The notes: a model not told the origin generated them from the sequence alone. A DNA stretch of 52,967 nucleotides from Mesorhizobium sp. ORS 3359 (GCA_000824845.1 CCNC01000169.1:1-52967), one strand, 5' to 3'; shown: positions 7,243-21,079, counted from the stretch's first letter. A program made the numbers and translations.

Positions 7243-8247
7243 ATGATGGCCAAAAAAACCTTCACCTGCATCGACGGCCACACCTGTGGCAATCCGGTGC
7301 GCCTTGTCGCCGGCGGCGGTCCACTGCTCCAAGGCTCGACGATGATGGAACGGCGGGCGCATTTCCTCGCCGAATATGACTGGATCCGCACCGGGCTGAT
7401 GTTCGAGCCGCGCGGCCATGACGTGATGTCGGGCTCGATCCTCTATCCGCCGACGCGCGAGGATTGCGACATCGCCATCCTGTTCATCGAGACGTCGGGC
7501 TGCCTGCCCATGTGCGGCCACGGCACGATCGGCACGGTCACGATGGCAATCGAGCATGGGCTGGTGAAGCCGAAGACGCCGGGCGTGCTCAGGCTCGACA
7601 CGCCGGCCGGCCTGGTCATCGCCGAATACAAGCAGGTCGGCGAATATGTCGAGGAAGTGCGCATCACCAATGTGCCCTCCTTCCTCTATGCCGAAGGCCT
7701 GACCGTCGAATGCCCGGTGCTCGGCGAGATCAGCGTCGATGTCGCCTATGGCGGCAATTTCTACGCCATCGTCGAGCCGCAGAAGAATTACCGGGACATG
7801 GCCGACTACACGGCGGGCGACCTCATCGCCTGGAGTCCGGTGGTGCGGCAGCGTCTCAATGAGAAATATTCCTTCGTGCATCCGGAGAATCCCGACATCA
7901 ACCGGCTGTCGCACATGCTGTGGACGGGCAAGCCGAGGAATGCCCAGGCCGATGCGCGCAACGCGGTGTTCTATGGCGACAAGGCGATCGACCGCTCGCC
8001 CTGCGGCACCGGCACCTCGGCGCGGATGGCGCAGCTCCACGCCAAGGGCAAGCTCAAGGAACGCGACAGTTTTGTCCACGAATCGATCATCGGCTCGCTG
8101 TTCAAGGGCAGGGTCGAAAAAGAGGTTTCCGTTGCCGGCAAGCCGGCGATCATTCCCTCGATCGGCGGCTGGGCGCGGATGACGGGGTTGAACACCATCT
8201 TCATCGACGACCGCGATCCGTTCGCGCACGGCTTCATCGTGACGTGA
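7243..8247 (+). CDS. 4-hydroxyproline 2-epimerase (proline racemase family)
   Basis: 334 aa. Proline racemase fold with both catalytic cysteines present: Cys91 in LPMCGHGTIG and Cys254 in DRSPCGTGTSA. Two Cys indicate a racemase/epimerase; family dehydratases have Ser or Thr at one of the positions. Length and context favour 4-hydroxyproline 2-epimerase (HypRE-type), which converts trans-4-hydroxy-L-proline to cis-4-hydroxy-D-proline, the first step of the pathway encoded here. The ATGATG start leaves 7243 or 7246 open; the ribosome site is AAAGAGAG. It is the last gene of the operon on this strand. Proline racemase activity cannot be fully excluded. Confidence 0.87.
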   Translation: MMAKKTFTCIDGHTCGNPVRLVAGGGPLLQGSTMMERRAHFLAEYDWIRTGLMFEPRGHDVMSGSILYPPTREDCDIAILFIETSGCLPMCGHGTIGTVTMAIEHGLVKPKTPGVLRLDTPAGLVIAEYKQVGEYVEEVRITNVPSFLYAEGLTVECPVLGEISVDVAYGGNFYAIVEPQKNYRDMADYTAGDLIAWSPVVRQRLNEKYSFVHPENPDINRLSHMLWTGKPRNAQADARNAVFYGDKAIDRSPCGTGTSARMAQLHAKGKLKERDSFVHESIIGSLFKGRVEKEVSVAGKPAIIPSIGGWARMTGLNTIFIDDRDPFAHGFIVT

Positions 8248-8278
8248 TCGTCAGCCGGAATATCCAGCCGGCTTGGGG

Positions 8279-9160
8279 TCAGGCCTCGGCTTTGACCGAT
8301 ACCTGATCGCGGAACCATTCGGCGAACCTGGCCTCGGCAGACGAGGGCTGCGCCGACATGGTCAGGAAATAACCCTTGTCGTCGTCGGTCGAAATATCGG
8401 AGAGGACGACGAGGTCGCCGCGCCTGAGCTCCTCGCGAAAAACCTCGACCGGGCACAATGCCACGCCGTGCCCGGCGATGACCGCGGTCGCCAGTATGTT
8501 GAAATCGGCAAAAACCGGGCCGCTCCCGACATCGCGCTCTTCGACCCCGGCCTTGGAAAACCATTCCTGCCAGCCCTGGCGCGTCTCGTCGTGCAACAGG
8601 TCCGCCGCCGAAATGGCCGCCACTGTTTCCAGCCGCCCGTTGCGCGCAAGATAGTGCGGACTGCAAGCAGGCCGGCTGATGCGGGAAAACAGCTTGAGGC
8701 TCGTGACATGCGGCGAGGGATCGGCGCCCAGCGTGATCAGGATGTCGTTGTCGTCCTCGAGCCGATCCTCGGCCTTGGCGTAGGCTACACGGATCGCGAT
8801 CTCGGGATGACGCGCCGTGAAATCCGACAGGCGCGGCACCAGCCAGCGGCTGGCGATCGAGGGAATGCAACCCACCGACAGGGATGCCTGGGCGGCGCTT
8901 CTGCGAATGCGGCGACAGGTCGCGCCCAGCTCCGACAGCGCCGCACTCGCCGACGCCTGCAGGATCAGCCCAGACTCCGTCAGGCGCACCTTGCGGGCGT
9001 CGCGATGAAACAATGCGACGCCAAGCCACTCCTCCAGCCGCCTGATCTGGTGACTGATGGCAGGGTGGGTGACATGCAATTCCTCGCCGGCAGCGGAGAA
9101 ACTGAGGTGGCGAGCGGTCGCCTCGAAGGCCCGGATGGCATTCAGCGGCAGATATTCCAT
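8279..9160 (-). CDS. LysR-family transcriptional regulator (GcvA-like)
   Basis: 293 aa. N-terminal LysR HTH (AIRAFEATARHLSFSAAGEE... HPAISHQIRRLEEWLG, about residues 8-45) and a periplasmic-binding-protein-like effector domain from about 90. The opening MEYLPLNAIRAFEA resembles GcvA/AmpR-group regulators. It converges with the epimerase gene and diverges from the solitary ectoine synthase at 9339, which is its most likely target. The effector is unknown. ATG 9160 is the natural start. Confidence 0.88.
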   Translation of the reverse strand: MEYLPLNAIRAFEATARHLSFSAAGEELHVTHPAISHQIRRLEEWLGVALFHRDARKVRLTESGLILQASASAALSELGATCRRIRRSAAQASLSVGCIPSIASRWLVPRLSDFTARHPEIAIRVAYAKAEDRLEDDNDILITLGADPSPHVTSLKLFSRISRPACSPHYLARNGRLETVAAISAADLLHDETRQGWQEWFSKAGVEERDVGSGPVFADFNILATAVIAGHGVALCPVEVFREELRRGDLVVLSDISTDDDKGYFLTMSAQPSSAEARFAEWFRDQVSVKAEA

Positions 9161-9191
9161 CTGTAAAATTCTCTAACAGAAAGGGCCAAAA

Positions 9192-9204
9192 TTCATCATT
9201 TGAA
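9192..9204. promoter_or_regulatory. LysR-type T-N11-A site candidate
   Basis: TTCA-TCATT-TGAA, a 13-bp palindrome with the T-N11-A spacing typical of LysR-family binding, 32 bases upstream of the LysR start in the divergent region shared with the ectoine synthase gene. Confidence 0.5.
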
Positions 9205-9338
9205 GCATGGCGCAACCTGAGTCATTGATCTGGGCCGACGGCGCAGAATCTAACCGGGCCAGACCAAAAAGTCGATGCCTGCCGCCGAATTCGAGGCGCG
9301 CCGCCGCTTCTCAAATCTGATTTCGTGGAAAGACGACG

Positions 9339-9725
9339 ATGTTCACCAGACAATTGGCTGATGTAGAAAAAACTGACTTCTTTGTCGATTGGGGCAACGG
9401 CACCAGCCATCGGTTGCTGACAAGCCAAGACGGCATGGGCTTCACCATATGTCACACGGTGGTGCGCGCGGGCAGCGAATCGCGACTGCAGTACCGGCGG
9501 CACCTGGAGGCCTGCTACTGCATCTCCGGCAGCGGCGAGGTCGAGGACATGACCGGCACCGTCCATCGTGTCGAGCCGGGCACGGTCTACGTGCTCGATG
9601 CCCATGACGACCATTTCCTGCGCGCCGACAGCGCCGGCGACATGGTGCTGGTGAGCGTCTTCAACCCGCCGCTCGAAGGCACTGAAAAGCACAATTTCAA
9701 TGGCGAGGGAGGCTCTGCCTACTGA
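9339..9725 (+). CDS. ectC: Solitary ectoine synthase
   Basis: 128 aa cupin of the EctC family, which closes N-gamma-acetyl-diaminobutyrate to ectoine. The alignment with characterised EctC is close: Thr40, Tyr52, His55, metal ligands Glu57 (HLEACYC), Tyr84 (VYVLD) and His92 (DDHFLRA), and the FNPPL motif near the end. All expected catalytic residues are present. There is no ectA or ectB in this window, so it is an orphan copy. Known solitary EctC proteins occur in non-producers and may act on imported or related substrates. A LysR regulator is divergent. ATG 9339 follows GAAAGACGACG. Confidence 0.87.
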   Translation: MFTRQLADVEKTDFFVDWGNGTSHRLLTSQDGMGFTICHTVVRAGSESRLQYRRHLEACYCISGSGEVEDMTGTVHRVEPGTVYVLDAHDDHFLRADSAGDMVLVSVFNPPLEGTEKHNFNGEGGSAY

Positions 9726-10141
9726 GACGTCGCTTCAAGGCTTCTGTTGTGGCGCGGCGCCTTCGGTCGAAGGGCGCCGCACCGTCACATGCCCGTCACA
9801 GATGACGGAATCCTGACCTTGCGGAAGGTGCGGTGACAGGAAACCGGGCGCTTCGGTTGGCGCAAGGATTCTTCTCATCAACTTATTTTGACGCTGGTTT
9901 CTTCGACACGAGGCCCATCATAGGGTCGAATCGTCAAAGACATTGCGTTGTGCCAATGCTAGGGTCCGCGATAGTCCAGGGGGCGGGTGTAAAAAACGGG
10001 CAATCGGACGGCGTGCTTCCAAACCACGCAGAGCGATTGAAAAATCACGTTGCAATCCGGGCTCGAAACTTTACGACTAGGGGAAATACGACAAGGAGTG
10101 CGATCCGAAAACGGGCGACATTCCAGGGGAGCCACGTAAAT
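9726..10141. other. Intergenic region between ectC and livH
   Basis: About 416 bases without a gene. A strong hairpin lies at 9754-9780 (GCGGCGCC and GGCGCCGC arms) just after ectC; it has no T-run, so it is at best a weak terminator. The livH frame is open from 9833 but lacks coding character before 10142. The region should contain the promoter of the liv operon; I found no convincing -35/-10 pair. Confidence 0.5.
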
Positions 10142-11044
10142 ATGCAGTACTTCGTCCAGCAGCTTATCAATGGGCTGACGCTGGGATCTATCTATGGCCT
10201 GATCGCGATCGGCTACACGATGGTCTACGGCATCATCGGCATGATCAATTTCGCCCATGGCGACATTTTCATGGTCGGCGCCTTCACCGCGCTCATCGTC
10301 TTCCTGATCCTCGGCGCATTGTTCTATTCGGTGCCGGTCGTGGTGGCCCTTCTGATCATGATGATCGTGGCGATGCTTCTGACCAGCCTCTACAACTGGA
10401 CGATCGAGAAGGTGGCCTACCGGCCGCTGCGCGGTTCGTTCCGGCTGGCGCCGCTGATCACCGCCATCGGCATGTCGATCGCGCTCTCCAACTTCGTGCA
10501 GGTCACGCAAGGTCCGCGCAACAAGCCGATCCCGCCGCTGGTCAGCCAGGTCTACACGATCGACGGCATCAGCATCTCGCTGAAGCAGATCATCATCGTG
10601 ATCGTCACCATCGCGCTGCTCGCTGTCTTCTGGTACCTGGTCAACAGGACGGCGCTCGGTCGCGCCCAGCGCGCCTGCGAGCAGGATCGCAAGATGGCGG
10701 CGCTGCTCGGCATCGACGTCGACCGCACCATCTCCATCACCTTCATCATGGGCGCCGCCCTTGCCGCCGTCGCGGGCACGCTGTTCCTGATGTATTACGG
10801 CGTCGTGGTGTTCTCCGACGGCTTCGTGCCGGGCGTTAAGGCCTTCACCGCGGCCGTGCTCGGCGGCATCGGCTCGCTGCCCGGCGCGGTGCTCGGCGGG
10901 CTCCTGATCGGCTTCATCGAGAGCATGTGGTCGGCCTATTTCTCCATCGACTACAAGGACGTGGCCGCATTTTCGATCCTGGCGATCGTGCTCATCTTCC
11001 TGCCCTCCGGCATCCTCGGCCGGCCTGAAGTCGAAAAGGTCTGA
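10142..11044 (+). CDS. livH: Branched-chain amino-acid ABC transporter permease LivH
   Basis: 300 aa, inner-membrane permease of the HAAT family. It begins MQYFVQQLINGLTLGSIYGL, typical of LivH, and has about eight hydrophobic segments and the permease motif GRAQRACEQDRKMAALLGID. ATG 10142 is preceded by AGGGGAG at good spacing; the longer upstream frame is non-coding in character. First gene of the livHMGF operon, six bases before livM. Substrate range (Leu/Ile/Val or other amino acids) cannot be fixed from sequence. Confidence 0.93.
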   Translation: MQYFVQQLINGLTLGSIYGLIAIGYTMVYGIIGMINFAHGDIFMVGAFTALIVFLILGALFYSVPVVVALLIMMIVAMLLTSLYNWTIEKVAYRPLRGSFRLAPLITAIGMSIALSNFVQVTQGPRNKPIPPLVSQVYTIDGISISLKQIIIVIVTIALLAVFWYLVNRTALGRAQRACEQDRKMAALLGIDVDRTISITFIMGAALAAVAGTLFLMYYGVVVFSDGFVPGVKAFTAAVLGGIGSLPGAVLGGLLIGFIESMWSAYFSIDYKDVAAFSILAIVLIFLPSGILGRPEVEKV

Positions 11045-11049
11045 TCCTC

Positions 11050-12440
11050 ATGGCCGTTACCGTGTCCTCGGAGCGCGACACCGTCGCCACTCCCATCCAG
11101 CGCGCTTTTCGTGAGGCGCTCTATGCCGGGGCCATCTCGCTCGGCCTGTTCGTGCTGTTCATCGGTCTCAGGACAGACCAGAACATCAGCAACGAACTGA
11201 TCCTGGTGCAGCGCTGGGGCCTGCTCGCCATTGTGGTCATTGCCGTCACGCTCGGCCGCTTTGTCTATGTGGCGTATGCGGTTCCGGCAATGGAGCGGTC
11301 GAAAGCCGAAAGGGCCCAGGCGCCCGCCGTCGTCGCCGAACCTGGCTTCCTGAAGCGGAACTTCAACAGGATCGGCCTTGTCGTCCTACTGCTCTATCCA
11401 ATCGCGATGGTGCTCCTGTTCGGCTTCCAGGGCTCGCTCAAATGGGTCGACAATTTCGGCATCCAAATCCTGATCTATGTGATGCTGGCCTGGGGCCTCA
11501 ACATCGTCATCGGGTTGGCCGGCCTGCTCGATCTCGGCTACGTCGCCTTCTATGCCGTCGGCGCCTATGCCTACGCGTTGCTTGGCACGCATTTCGGCCT
11601 GTCGTTCTGGATCCTTTTGCCGGCCGCGGGCTGCATGGCGGCCTTCTGGGGCGTCATGCTCGGCTTCCCGGTGCTCAGATTGCGCGGCGACTATCTGGCG
11701 ATCGTGACCCTTGCCTTCGGTGAGATCATCCGGCTGGTGCTCATCAACTGGCGTGAAGTCACCAATGGTTCGGCAGGCATCTCGGGCATTCCGAAAGTGT
11801 CGTTCTTCGGCCTGATGTCGTTCAACGTCTCCGACCCGAATTACATCGCCAAGGTTCTGCACATTGCCCAATCAGGGGCCTACTACAAGATCTTCCTCTA
11901 CTATCTCGCCCTGGCGCTCTGCCTGCTCACCGCCTTCGTCACCATAAGGCTTCGCCGCCTGCCGGTGGGACGCGCCTGGGAAGCGTTGCGCGAAGACGAG
12001 ATCGCCTGTCGCTCTCTCGGCATCAACACCACCACCACCAAGCTGACGGCGTTCGCCACCGGCGCCATGTTCGGCGGCTTTGCCGGCTCGTTCTTCGCAG
12101 CCCGCCAGGGTTTCGTCAGCCCTGAATCCTTCGTCTTCCTGGAATCCGCGATCATCCTTGCCATCGTCGTGCTCGGCGGCATGGGTTCGCTGGGCGGCAT
12201 TGCCGTGGCGGCTCTGGTGATGATCGGCGGCACCGAGATCCTGCGCGAACTCGACTTCCTCAAGGCCGTGTTCGGACCCGACTTCACACCGGAACTCTAC
12301 CGTATGCTGCTGTTCGGCATGGCCATGGTCATCGTCATGCTGTGGAAGCCGCGCGGCTTCGTCGGCAGTCGAGAACCGACGGCCTTCCTGAAAGAACGAA
12401 GAGCGGTCTCAGCGTCCTTCACCAAGGAGGGGCACGGCTG

Positions 12441-12441
<1 letters not shown>
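11050..12441 (+). CDS. livM: Branched-chain amino-acid ABC transporter permease LivM
   Basis: 463 aa. The long N-terminal region (about 130 aa with extra hydrophobic segments) is the LivM form with the extended N-terminus, followed by the LivM permease core (WGLNIVIGLAGLLDLGYVAFYAVGAY; GRAWEALREDEIACRSLGIN). The stop overlaps the livG start by one base (TGATG), so translation is probably coupled. It forms the membrane channel with LivH. Confidence 0.93.
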
Positions 12442-13636
<1,195 letters not shown>

Positions 13637-13637
<1 letters not shown>

Positions 13638-14365
13638 TGGCCGGCACAACGCTGCTCGACATCAAGGGGATCGAGACCTACTACGGCAATATCCGGGCGC
13701 TGAACGGCGTCGATGTCAGCGTCAACCAGGGTGAGATCGTGGCGCTGATCGGCGCCAACGGCGCCGGCAAGTCGACGCTGATGATGACCATCTTCGGGGC
13801 ACCGCGCGCCCGCGCCGGCACCATCACCTTCGCCGGCACCGACATCACCAAGATGCCGACGCATGAAATCGCGCGGCTGCGCATCGCGCAATCCCCGGAA
13901 GGCAGACGCATCTTCCCGCGCATGACGGTGATGGAAAATCTGCAGATGGGCGCCAGCCTCGACAATCTCAAGCATTACGACGAGGACGTCGAGAAGGTGT
14001 TCACGCTGTTCCCGCGCCTGAAGGAGCGCATCGGCCAGCGCGGCGGCACGCTGTCGGGCGGCGAGCAGCAGATGCTGTCGATCGGTCGCGCGCTGATGGC
14101 GCGGCCGAAGCTCCTGCTGCTCGACGAGCCGTCGCTGGGTCTCGCGCCGCTGATCGTCAAGCAGATCTTCGACGCCATCCGCGAGCTCAACAAGACGCAG
14201 GGGCTGACCGTGTTCCTGGTCGAGCAGAATGCCTTCGGCGCCCTGAAGCTCGCCGACCGCGGCTATGTCATGGTCAACGGCAATGTGACCATGAGCGGCT
14301 CCGGCAAGGAGCTGCTCGCCAATCCGGAAGTGCGCGCCGCCTATCTCGAAGGCGGTCATCACTAA
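13637..14365 (+). CDS. livF: Branched-chain amino-acid ABC transporter ATPase LivF
   Basis: 242 aa, ordinary LivF size. Walker A GANGAGKST, signature LSGGEQQMLSIGRAL, Walker B LLLLDEPSLGLAP, switch His replaced by Gln context VFLVEQNA as usual in LivF. It pairs with LivG on the cytoplasmic side of LivHM. The start overlaps the livG stop. Followed 14 bases later by a small membrane-protein gene that is probably co-transcribed. Confidence 0.94.
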
Positions 14366-14379
14366 GAGGGGTCTTCATC

Positions 14380-14727
14380 ATGCAAGGTATTCTCTACGAA
14401 GAAGCCTCGATCTGGCAGTTCCTGTTCGTCACCTGCCTGCTCGGCGGCTGGGCGGCGTGGATGACCGGCAAGGCGGCGGCGCAGACCTGGAGCAGCCACG
14501 TTCAGCTGTTCTTCTACATGCTCGGTCTCGGTATCGGCATCCGGTTCATCCATCACGCGCTGTTCGGCGGCACGATGTTCTCGCTGCATTACTATATCGT
14601 CGACACCATCGTGCTGATGGTACTGGGCTTCCTCGGCTATCAATACACGCGCACCAACCAGATGGTGACGCAGTATAACTGGCTCTATGAAAAAGCTTCC
14701 TTGTTAAGTTGGAAGCCGAAGGTTTGA
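14380..14727 (+). CDS. Small conserved membrane protein of the liv operon (DUF6867-like)
   Basis: 115 aa with three hydrophobic segments (IWQFLFVTCLLGGWAAWM; HVQLFFYMLGLGIGIRFI; YYIVDTIVLMVLGFLGY) and a short soluble end. It sits between livF and the binding-protein gene with a start just 14 bases after livF, after AGAGGGG. I believe it corresponds to a rhizobial family found next to liv transporters (DUF6867), but cannot check. An accessory role in the transporter is inference. Confidence 0.78.
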   Translation: MQGILYEEASIWQFLFVTCLLGGWAAWMTGKAAAQTWSSHVQLFFYMLGLGIGIRFIHHALFGGTMFSLHYYIVDTIVLMVLGFLGYQYTRTNQMVTQYNWLYEKASLLSWKPKV

Positions 14728-14864
14728 CGTTTTTGATTAACGCCTTTTCGGGGATGAATTGGCGTGACAAGTGCCTGAAAATCGGCATTCTATGCTTTCT
14801 GCGATAAGGGTGGGCATCGCATGAAAGTATCATCCACGCCCACTCCGTAAATGGGAGCGTTTCA

Positions 14865-15983
14865 ATGAAAAAATCACTCTTGTCCGCCGTTGCGCTGACC
14901 GCGTTCATCGCGTTCAGCGGCAGCGCGTGGGCCGATATCCTGATCGGCGTCGCCGGTCCGATCACCGGCCCGAACGCAGCCTTCGGCGCACAGCTGCAGA
15001 AGGGCGCGGAACAGGCTGTCGCCGACATCAACGCGGCAGGCGGCGTCAATGGCCAGCAGCTCAAGCTCGAGATCGGCGACGACGTCTCCGACCCCAAGCA
15101 GGGCATCTCGGTCGCCAACAAGTTCGTCGCCGACGGCGTCAAGTTCGTCGACGGCCACTTCAACTCGGGCGTGACCATTCCCGCGTCGGAAGTCTATGCG
15201 GAAAACGGCATCCTCGTCATGACCCCGGCCGCGACCAATCCGAAGCTCACCGAGCGCGGCCTGTGGAACACCTTCCGTACCTGCGGTCGCGACGACCAGC
15301 AGGGCAAGGTGGCGGGCGACTACATCGCCAAGAACTTCAAGGACGCCAAGATCGCCATCATCCACGACAAGACGCCTTACGGCCAGGGTCTCGCGGATGA
15401 GACCAAGAAGAACCTCAACGCCAACGGCATCACCGAAGTGCTGTATGAAGGCGTGAATGTCGGCGACAAGGACTTCTCGGCCCTCATCGCCAAGATGAAG
15501 GAAAGCGGCGTCACCCTGATTTACTGGGGCGGCCTGCACACGGAAGCCGGCCTGATCATCCGTCAGTCGGCCGACCAGGGCCTGAAGGCGCCGCTGTTCT
15601 CGGGCGACGGCATCGTCTCCAACGAACTGGCCTCGATCGCGGGTGACGCGGTTGCCGGCACGCTCAACACCTTCGCTCCGGATCCGCGCAAGAATCCGGC
15701 CGCCAAGGAAGTGGTGGAAAAGTTCCGCGCCGCCGGCTTCGAGCCGGAAGCCTACACGCTCTACTCGTATGCCGCCGTGCAGATCATCTCGCAGGCCATC
15801 GCCAAGGCCGGTTCGGCCGACGATGCGCAGAAGGTCGCCGAGATCATCAAGTCCGGCGGTCCGTGGAAGACGGCTATCGGCGAGATCGGCTACGACTCCA
15901 AGGGCGACATCACCCGTCCCGACTACGTCATCTACGAATGGAAGAAGGGTGACGACGGCAAGTACAGCTACTTCGAGAAATAA
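14865..15983 (+). CDS. livK: Branched-chain amino-acid ABC transporter substrate-binding protein
   Basis: 372 aa periplasmic binding protein (type I fold, Leu/Ile/Val family). Signal peptide residues 1-23 ending SAWA, then ILIGVAGPITGPNAAFGAQLQKGAEQA, the usual family opening. The C-terminal end IYEWKKGDDGKYSYFEK is standard. ATG 14865 follows GGGAGCG. It lies 137 bases after the small membrane protein and may have its own promoter, allowing higher expression than the permease genes. A strong terminator follows. Confidence 0.93.
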   Translation: MKKSLLSAVALTAFIAFSGSAWADILIGVAGPITGPNAAFGAQLQKGAEQAVADINAAGGVNGQQLKLEIGDDVSDPKQGISVANKFVADGVKFVDGHFNSGVTIPASEVYAENGILVMTPAATNPKLTERGLWNTFRTCGRDDQQGKVAGDYIAKNFKDAKIAIIHDKTPYGQGLADETKKNLNANGITEVLYEGVNVGDKDFSALIAKMKESGVTLIYWGGLHTEAGLIIRQSADQGLKAPLFSGDGIVSNELASIAGDAVAGTLNTFAPDPRKNPAAKEVVEKFRAAGFEPEAYTLYSYAAVQIISQAIAKAGSADDAQKVAEIIKSGGPWKTAIGEIGYDSKGDITRPDYVIYEWKKGDDGKYSYFEK

Positions 15984-16012
15984 GCCGGCAAATAGAAGCC
16001 GACTTGCAACGG

Positions 16013-16042
16013 ATGCCCGGCGCTTGCGCCGGGCATTTTTTT
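16013..16042 (+). terminator. Rho-independent terminator after livK
   Basis: Perfect inverted repeat ATGCCCGGCGC / GCGCCGGGCAT around TT, followed by seven T. It closes the liv operon. Confidence 0.93.
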
Positions 16043-16173
16043 GCGCGGCCGCGGCCGGCCGGAAGCTTCGCCCGGCGGGCTCGGAACGCGCCCTCGCCGC
16101 CCGCGACAGACCGGTGGAGGGGCAACAACGGCTCGCCTGCCGCAAACGAGCGAGTTAAACCGTTTTAGGTGTC

Positions 16174-16191
16174 GCGCAAATTTGTTTGCGC
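16174..16191. promoter_or_regulatory. Palindrome upstream of pyc
   Basis: GCGCAAA-TTTG-TTTGCGC, perfect 7-bp arms, about 63 bases before the pyc start. Possible operator; the binding factor is unknown. Confidence 0.45.
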
Positions 16192-16253
16192 TGCAGCATT
16201 TTCACGTTAATCATTGCGCCGTTCACCTCCTTTACGCTGCTGGAGCCCAGTCC

Positions 16254-19712
<3,459 letters not shown>

Positions 19713-19857
19713 TGATCGGGTCGTCATGCCTGGCGGGCGGCTGACAGCAGCCGTCCACAGACGCTCGACAAGTGTCTTGACCCGCAGCGTCCGCTCGGGC
19801 ATCGAACCCGCTCCAATTTGCCGCCAGAGTCGCGGCACCTAAGACGCGGAGAGAAAA

Positions 19858-20118
19858 ATGGCCGACGAAATCACCGAGACCAGCCAGACTGTAGCCGCCG
19901 GCCAGCTGCGCACCATCATCGAGCGCATAGAGCGGCTCGAGGAAGAGAAGAAGACGATCTCCGACGACATCAAGGATGTCTATGCCGAGGCCAAGGGCAC
20001 CGGCTTCGACACCAAGGCGATCCGTACCATCGTGCGGCTGCGCAAGAAGGACCAGGCGGAGCGGCAGGAAGAGGAGTCCATCCTCGATCTGTACAAGGCC
20101 GCTCTCGGCATGGTGTGA
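19858..20118 (+). CDS. gapR: GapR-family nucleoid-associated protein (DUF2312)
   Basis: 86 aa. Matches the DUF2312/UPF0335 family in full: AGQLRTIIERIERLEEEKKTISDDIKDVYAEAKGTGFDTKAIRTIVRLRKKD. In Caulobacter the homologue GapR encloses overtwisted DNA ahead of polymerases and stimulates type II topoisomerases. Long helices with heptad spacing suggest a coiled-coil dimer. ATG 19858 follows GGAGAGAAA. It is 145 bases downstream of pyc and probably separately transcribed. Confidence 0.9.
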   Translation: MADEITETSQTVAAGQLRTIIERIERLEEEKKTISDDIKDVYAEAKGTGFDTKAIRTIVRLRKKDQAERQEEESILDLYKAALGMV

Positions 20119-20282
20119 GGAGGCTGTTTGGAAATTCTACTCCGGCGGCCATCTGATGGCGTTTTCTGCGCTTCCGTTGCTCACGGACCCAAATGTCCAC
20201 TGCGCTACGGTTCTCGAAACCGCCACCAAATGACTCGCCAGAGCGAATTTCGAAACAGTCTCGGCCAGCGGGGCACCCGGCC

Positions 20283-20723
20283 ATGACCGAATTCAACTTC
20301 GGCGGCCGTCGCGCCTCGGAGTTCCGCCATCGCGGCTTCTGGGCCCTGTTCGTCGAGCGGCATCCGCAAGAAAGAGCCACGCTTGCAAGGCGCGGGCCGT
20401 GGTTCTGGCAGCGCGGGCTGCCGGATTTCGCCCTGGTGCTTTCGATGTATGTCGCGCCGGCGCAGAACCATGTCGGCGTGTTCTTCGGGCGCAATGAGAA
20501 GTTCGGCGCAACGGACTCATGGTCGCGGCTGAAGCCGTTTCAGCCGGCGATCGAGGCAAAGCTGAAGCTCAAGCCCGAGCAGAGCGCGCAAGGTCTCGGC
20601 ATCAATTCACTTTGGCATGTGAACTGCTATGCCGAGGACAACTGGCCGGCCATGACCGACTGGCTGGTGAGGGAATGCTCACGCTTCGAAGAAGCCGTGA
20701 CCGAAGTCCTGAGGCGGAGATAG
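20283..20723 (+). CDS. DUF4268-like protein of unknown function
   Basis: 146 aa. Pattern W..F, GPWFWQRGLPDFALVLSMYV, NHVGVFFGRNEKF, then a C-terminal NWPAMTDWLVRECSRFEEAV helix. This order resembles the DUF4268 domain, which accompanies nuclease-like proteins or stands alone; the match is by eye and weak. The start could also be upstream in frame (20193), but ATG 20283 begins the conserved-looking part. Nine bases separate it from the next small membrane gene. Confidence 0.6.
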   Translation: MTEFNFGGRRASEFRHRGFWALFVERHPQERATLARRGPWFWQRGLPDFALVLSMYVAPAQNHVGVFFGRNEKFGATDSWSRLKPFQPAIEAKLKLKPEQSAQGLGINSLWHVNCYAEDNWPAMTDWLVRECSRFEEAVTEVLRRR

Positions 20724-20732
20724 GTCGCCGGA

Positions 20733-21029
20733 ATGACGGATTTTTTCCGCACGCGCTGGAGGGGCGAAGCGCCGCTCGACTTGCTGTTCTGGCGCGACAT
20801 GCTGCTTATCGGCACCTTGATCAGCGTCGCCTCTTCAGCGCTGGCGCTTATCCTGCTCGGGCTGAAGCTGCCGCTCTGGCTGGTGCTGGCGGTGCATTTC
20901 CTGCCCGTTCCCTACAACATCTTCCTGACCATCGCCGTCTGGCGGACGGCGGAGAAGAGCGGCGGGTTCAAGGCGCAGCTGATGATGCTCGGCTCGGCGC
21001 TCTGGCTGATCGCGACGGTCGTGGCATGA
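20733..21029 (+). CDS. Small membrane protein of unknown function
   Basis: 98 aa with three predicted membrane segments (LLIGTLISVASSALALILLG; LWLVLAVHFLPVPYNIFLTIAVW; LMMLGSALWLIATVVA). It follows the DUF4268-like gene by nine bases, so the two are probably one transcript. It converges with msrB; a two-sided hairpin lies between. No family recognised. Confidence 0.7.
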   Translation: MTDFFRTRWRGEAPLDLLFWRDMLLIGTLISVASSALALILLGLKLPLWLVLAVHFLPVPYNIFLTIAVWRTAEKSGGFKAQLMMLGSALWLIATVVA

Positions 21030-21034
21030 GCAAC

Positions 21035-21057
21035 AAAAAAGGCGGCCGAAGCCGCCC
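21035..21057 (-). terminator. Terminator of msrB
   Basis: Read on the minus strand: GGGCGGC-TTCG-GCCGCC followed by six T, a stable tetraloop hairpin. It may also slow transcription arriving from the plus strand. Confidence 0.85.
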
Positions 21058-21079
21058 TTTGGGAATTGTTTCCGGGATA

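Noticed and set aside
9833..10141. N-terminal extension of LivH
   Set aside because: The family starts at MQYFVQQLI with a good AGGGGAG site; the upstream frame has no coding character.
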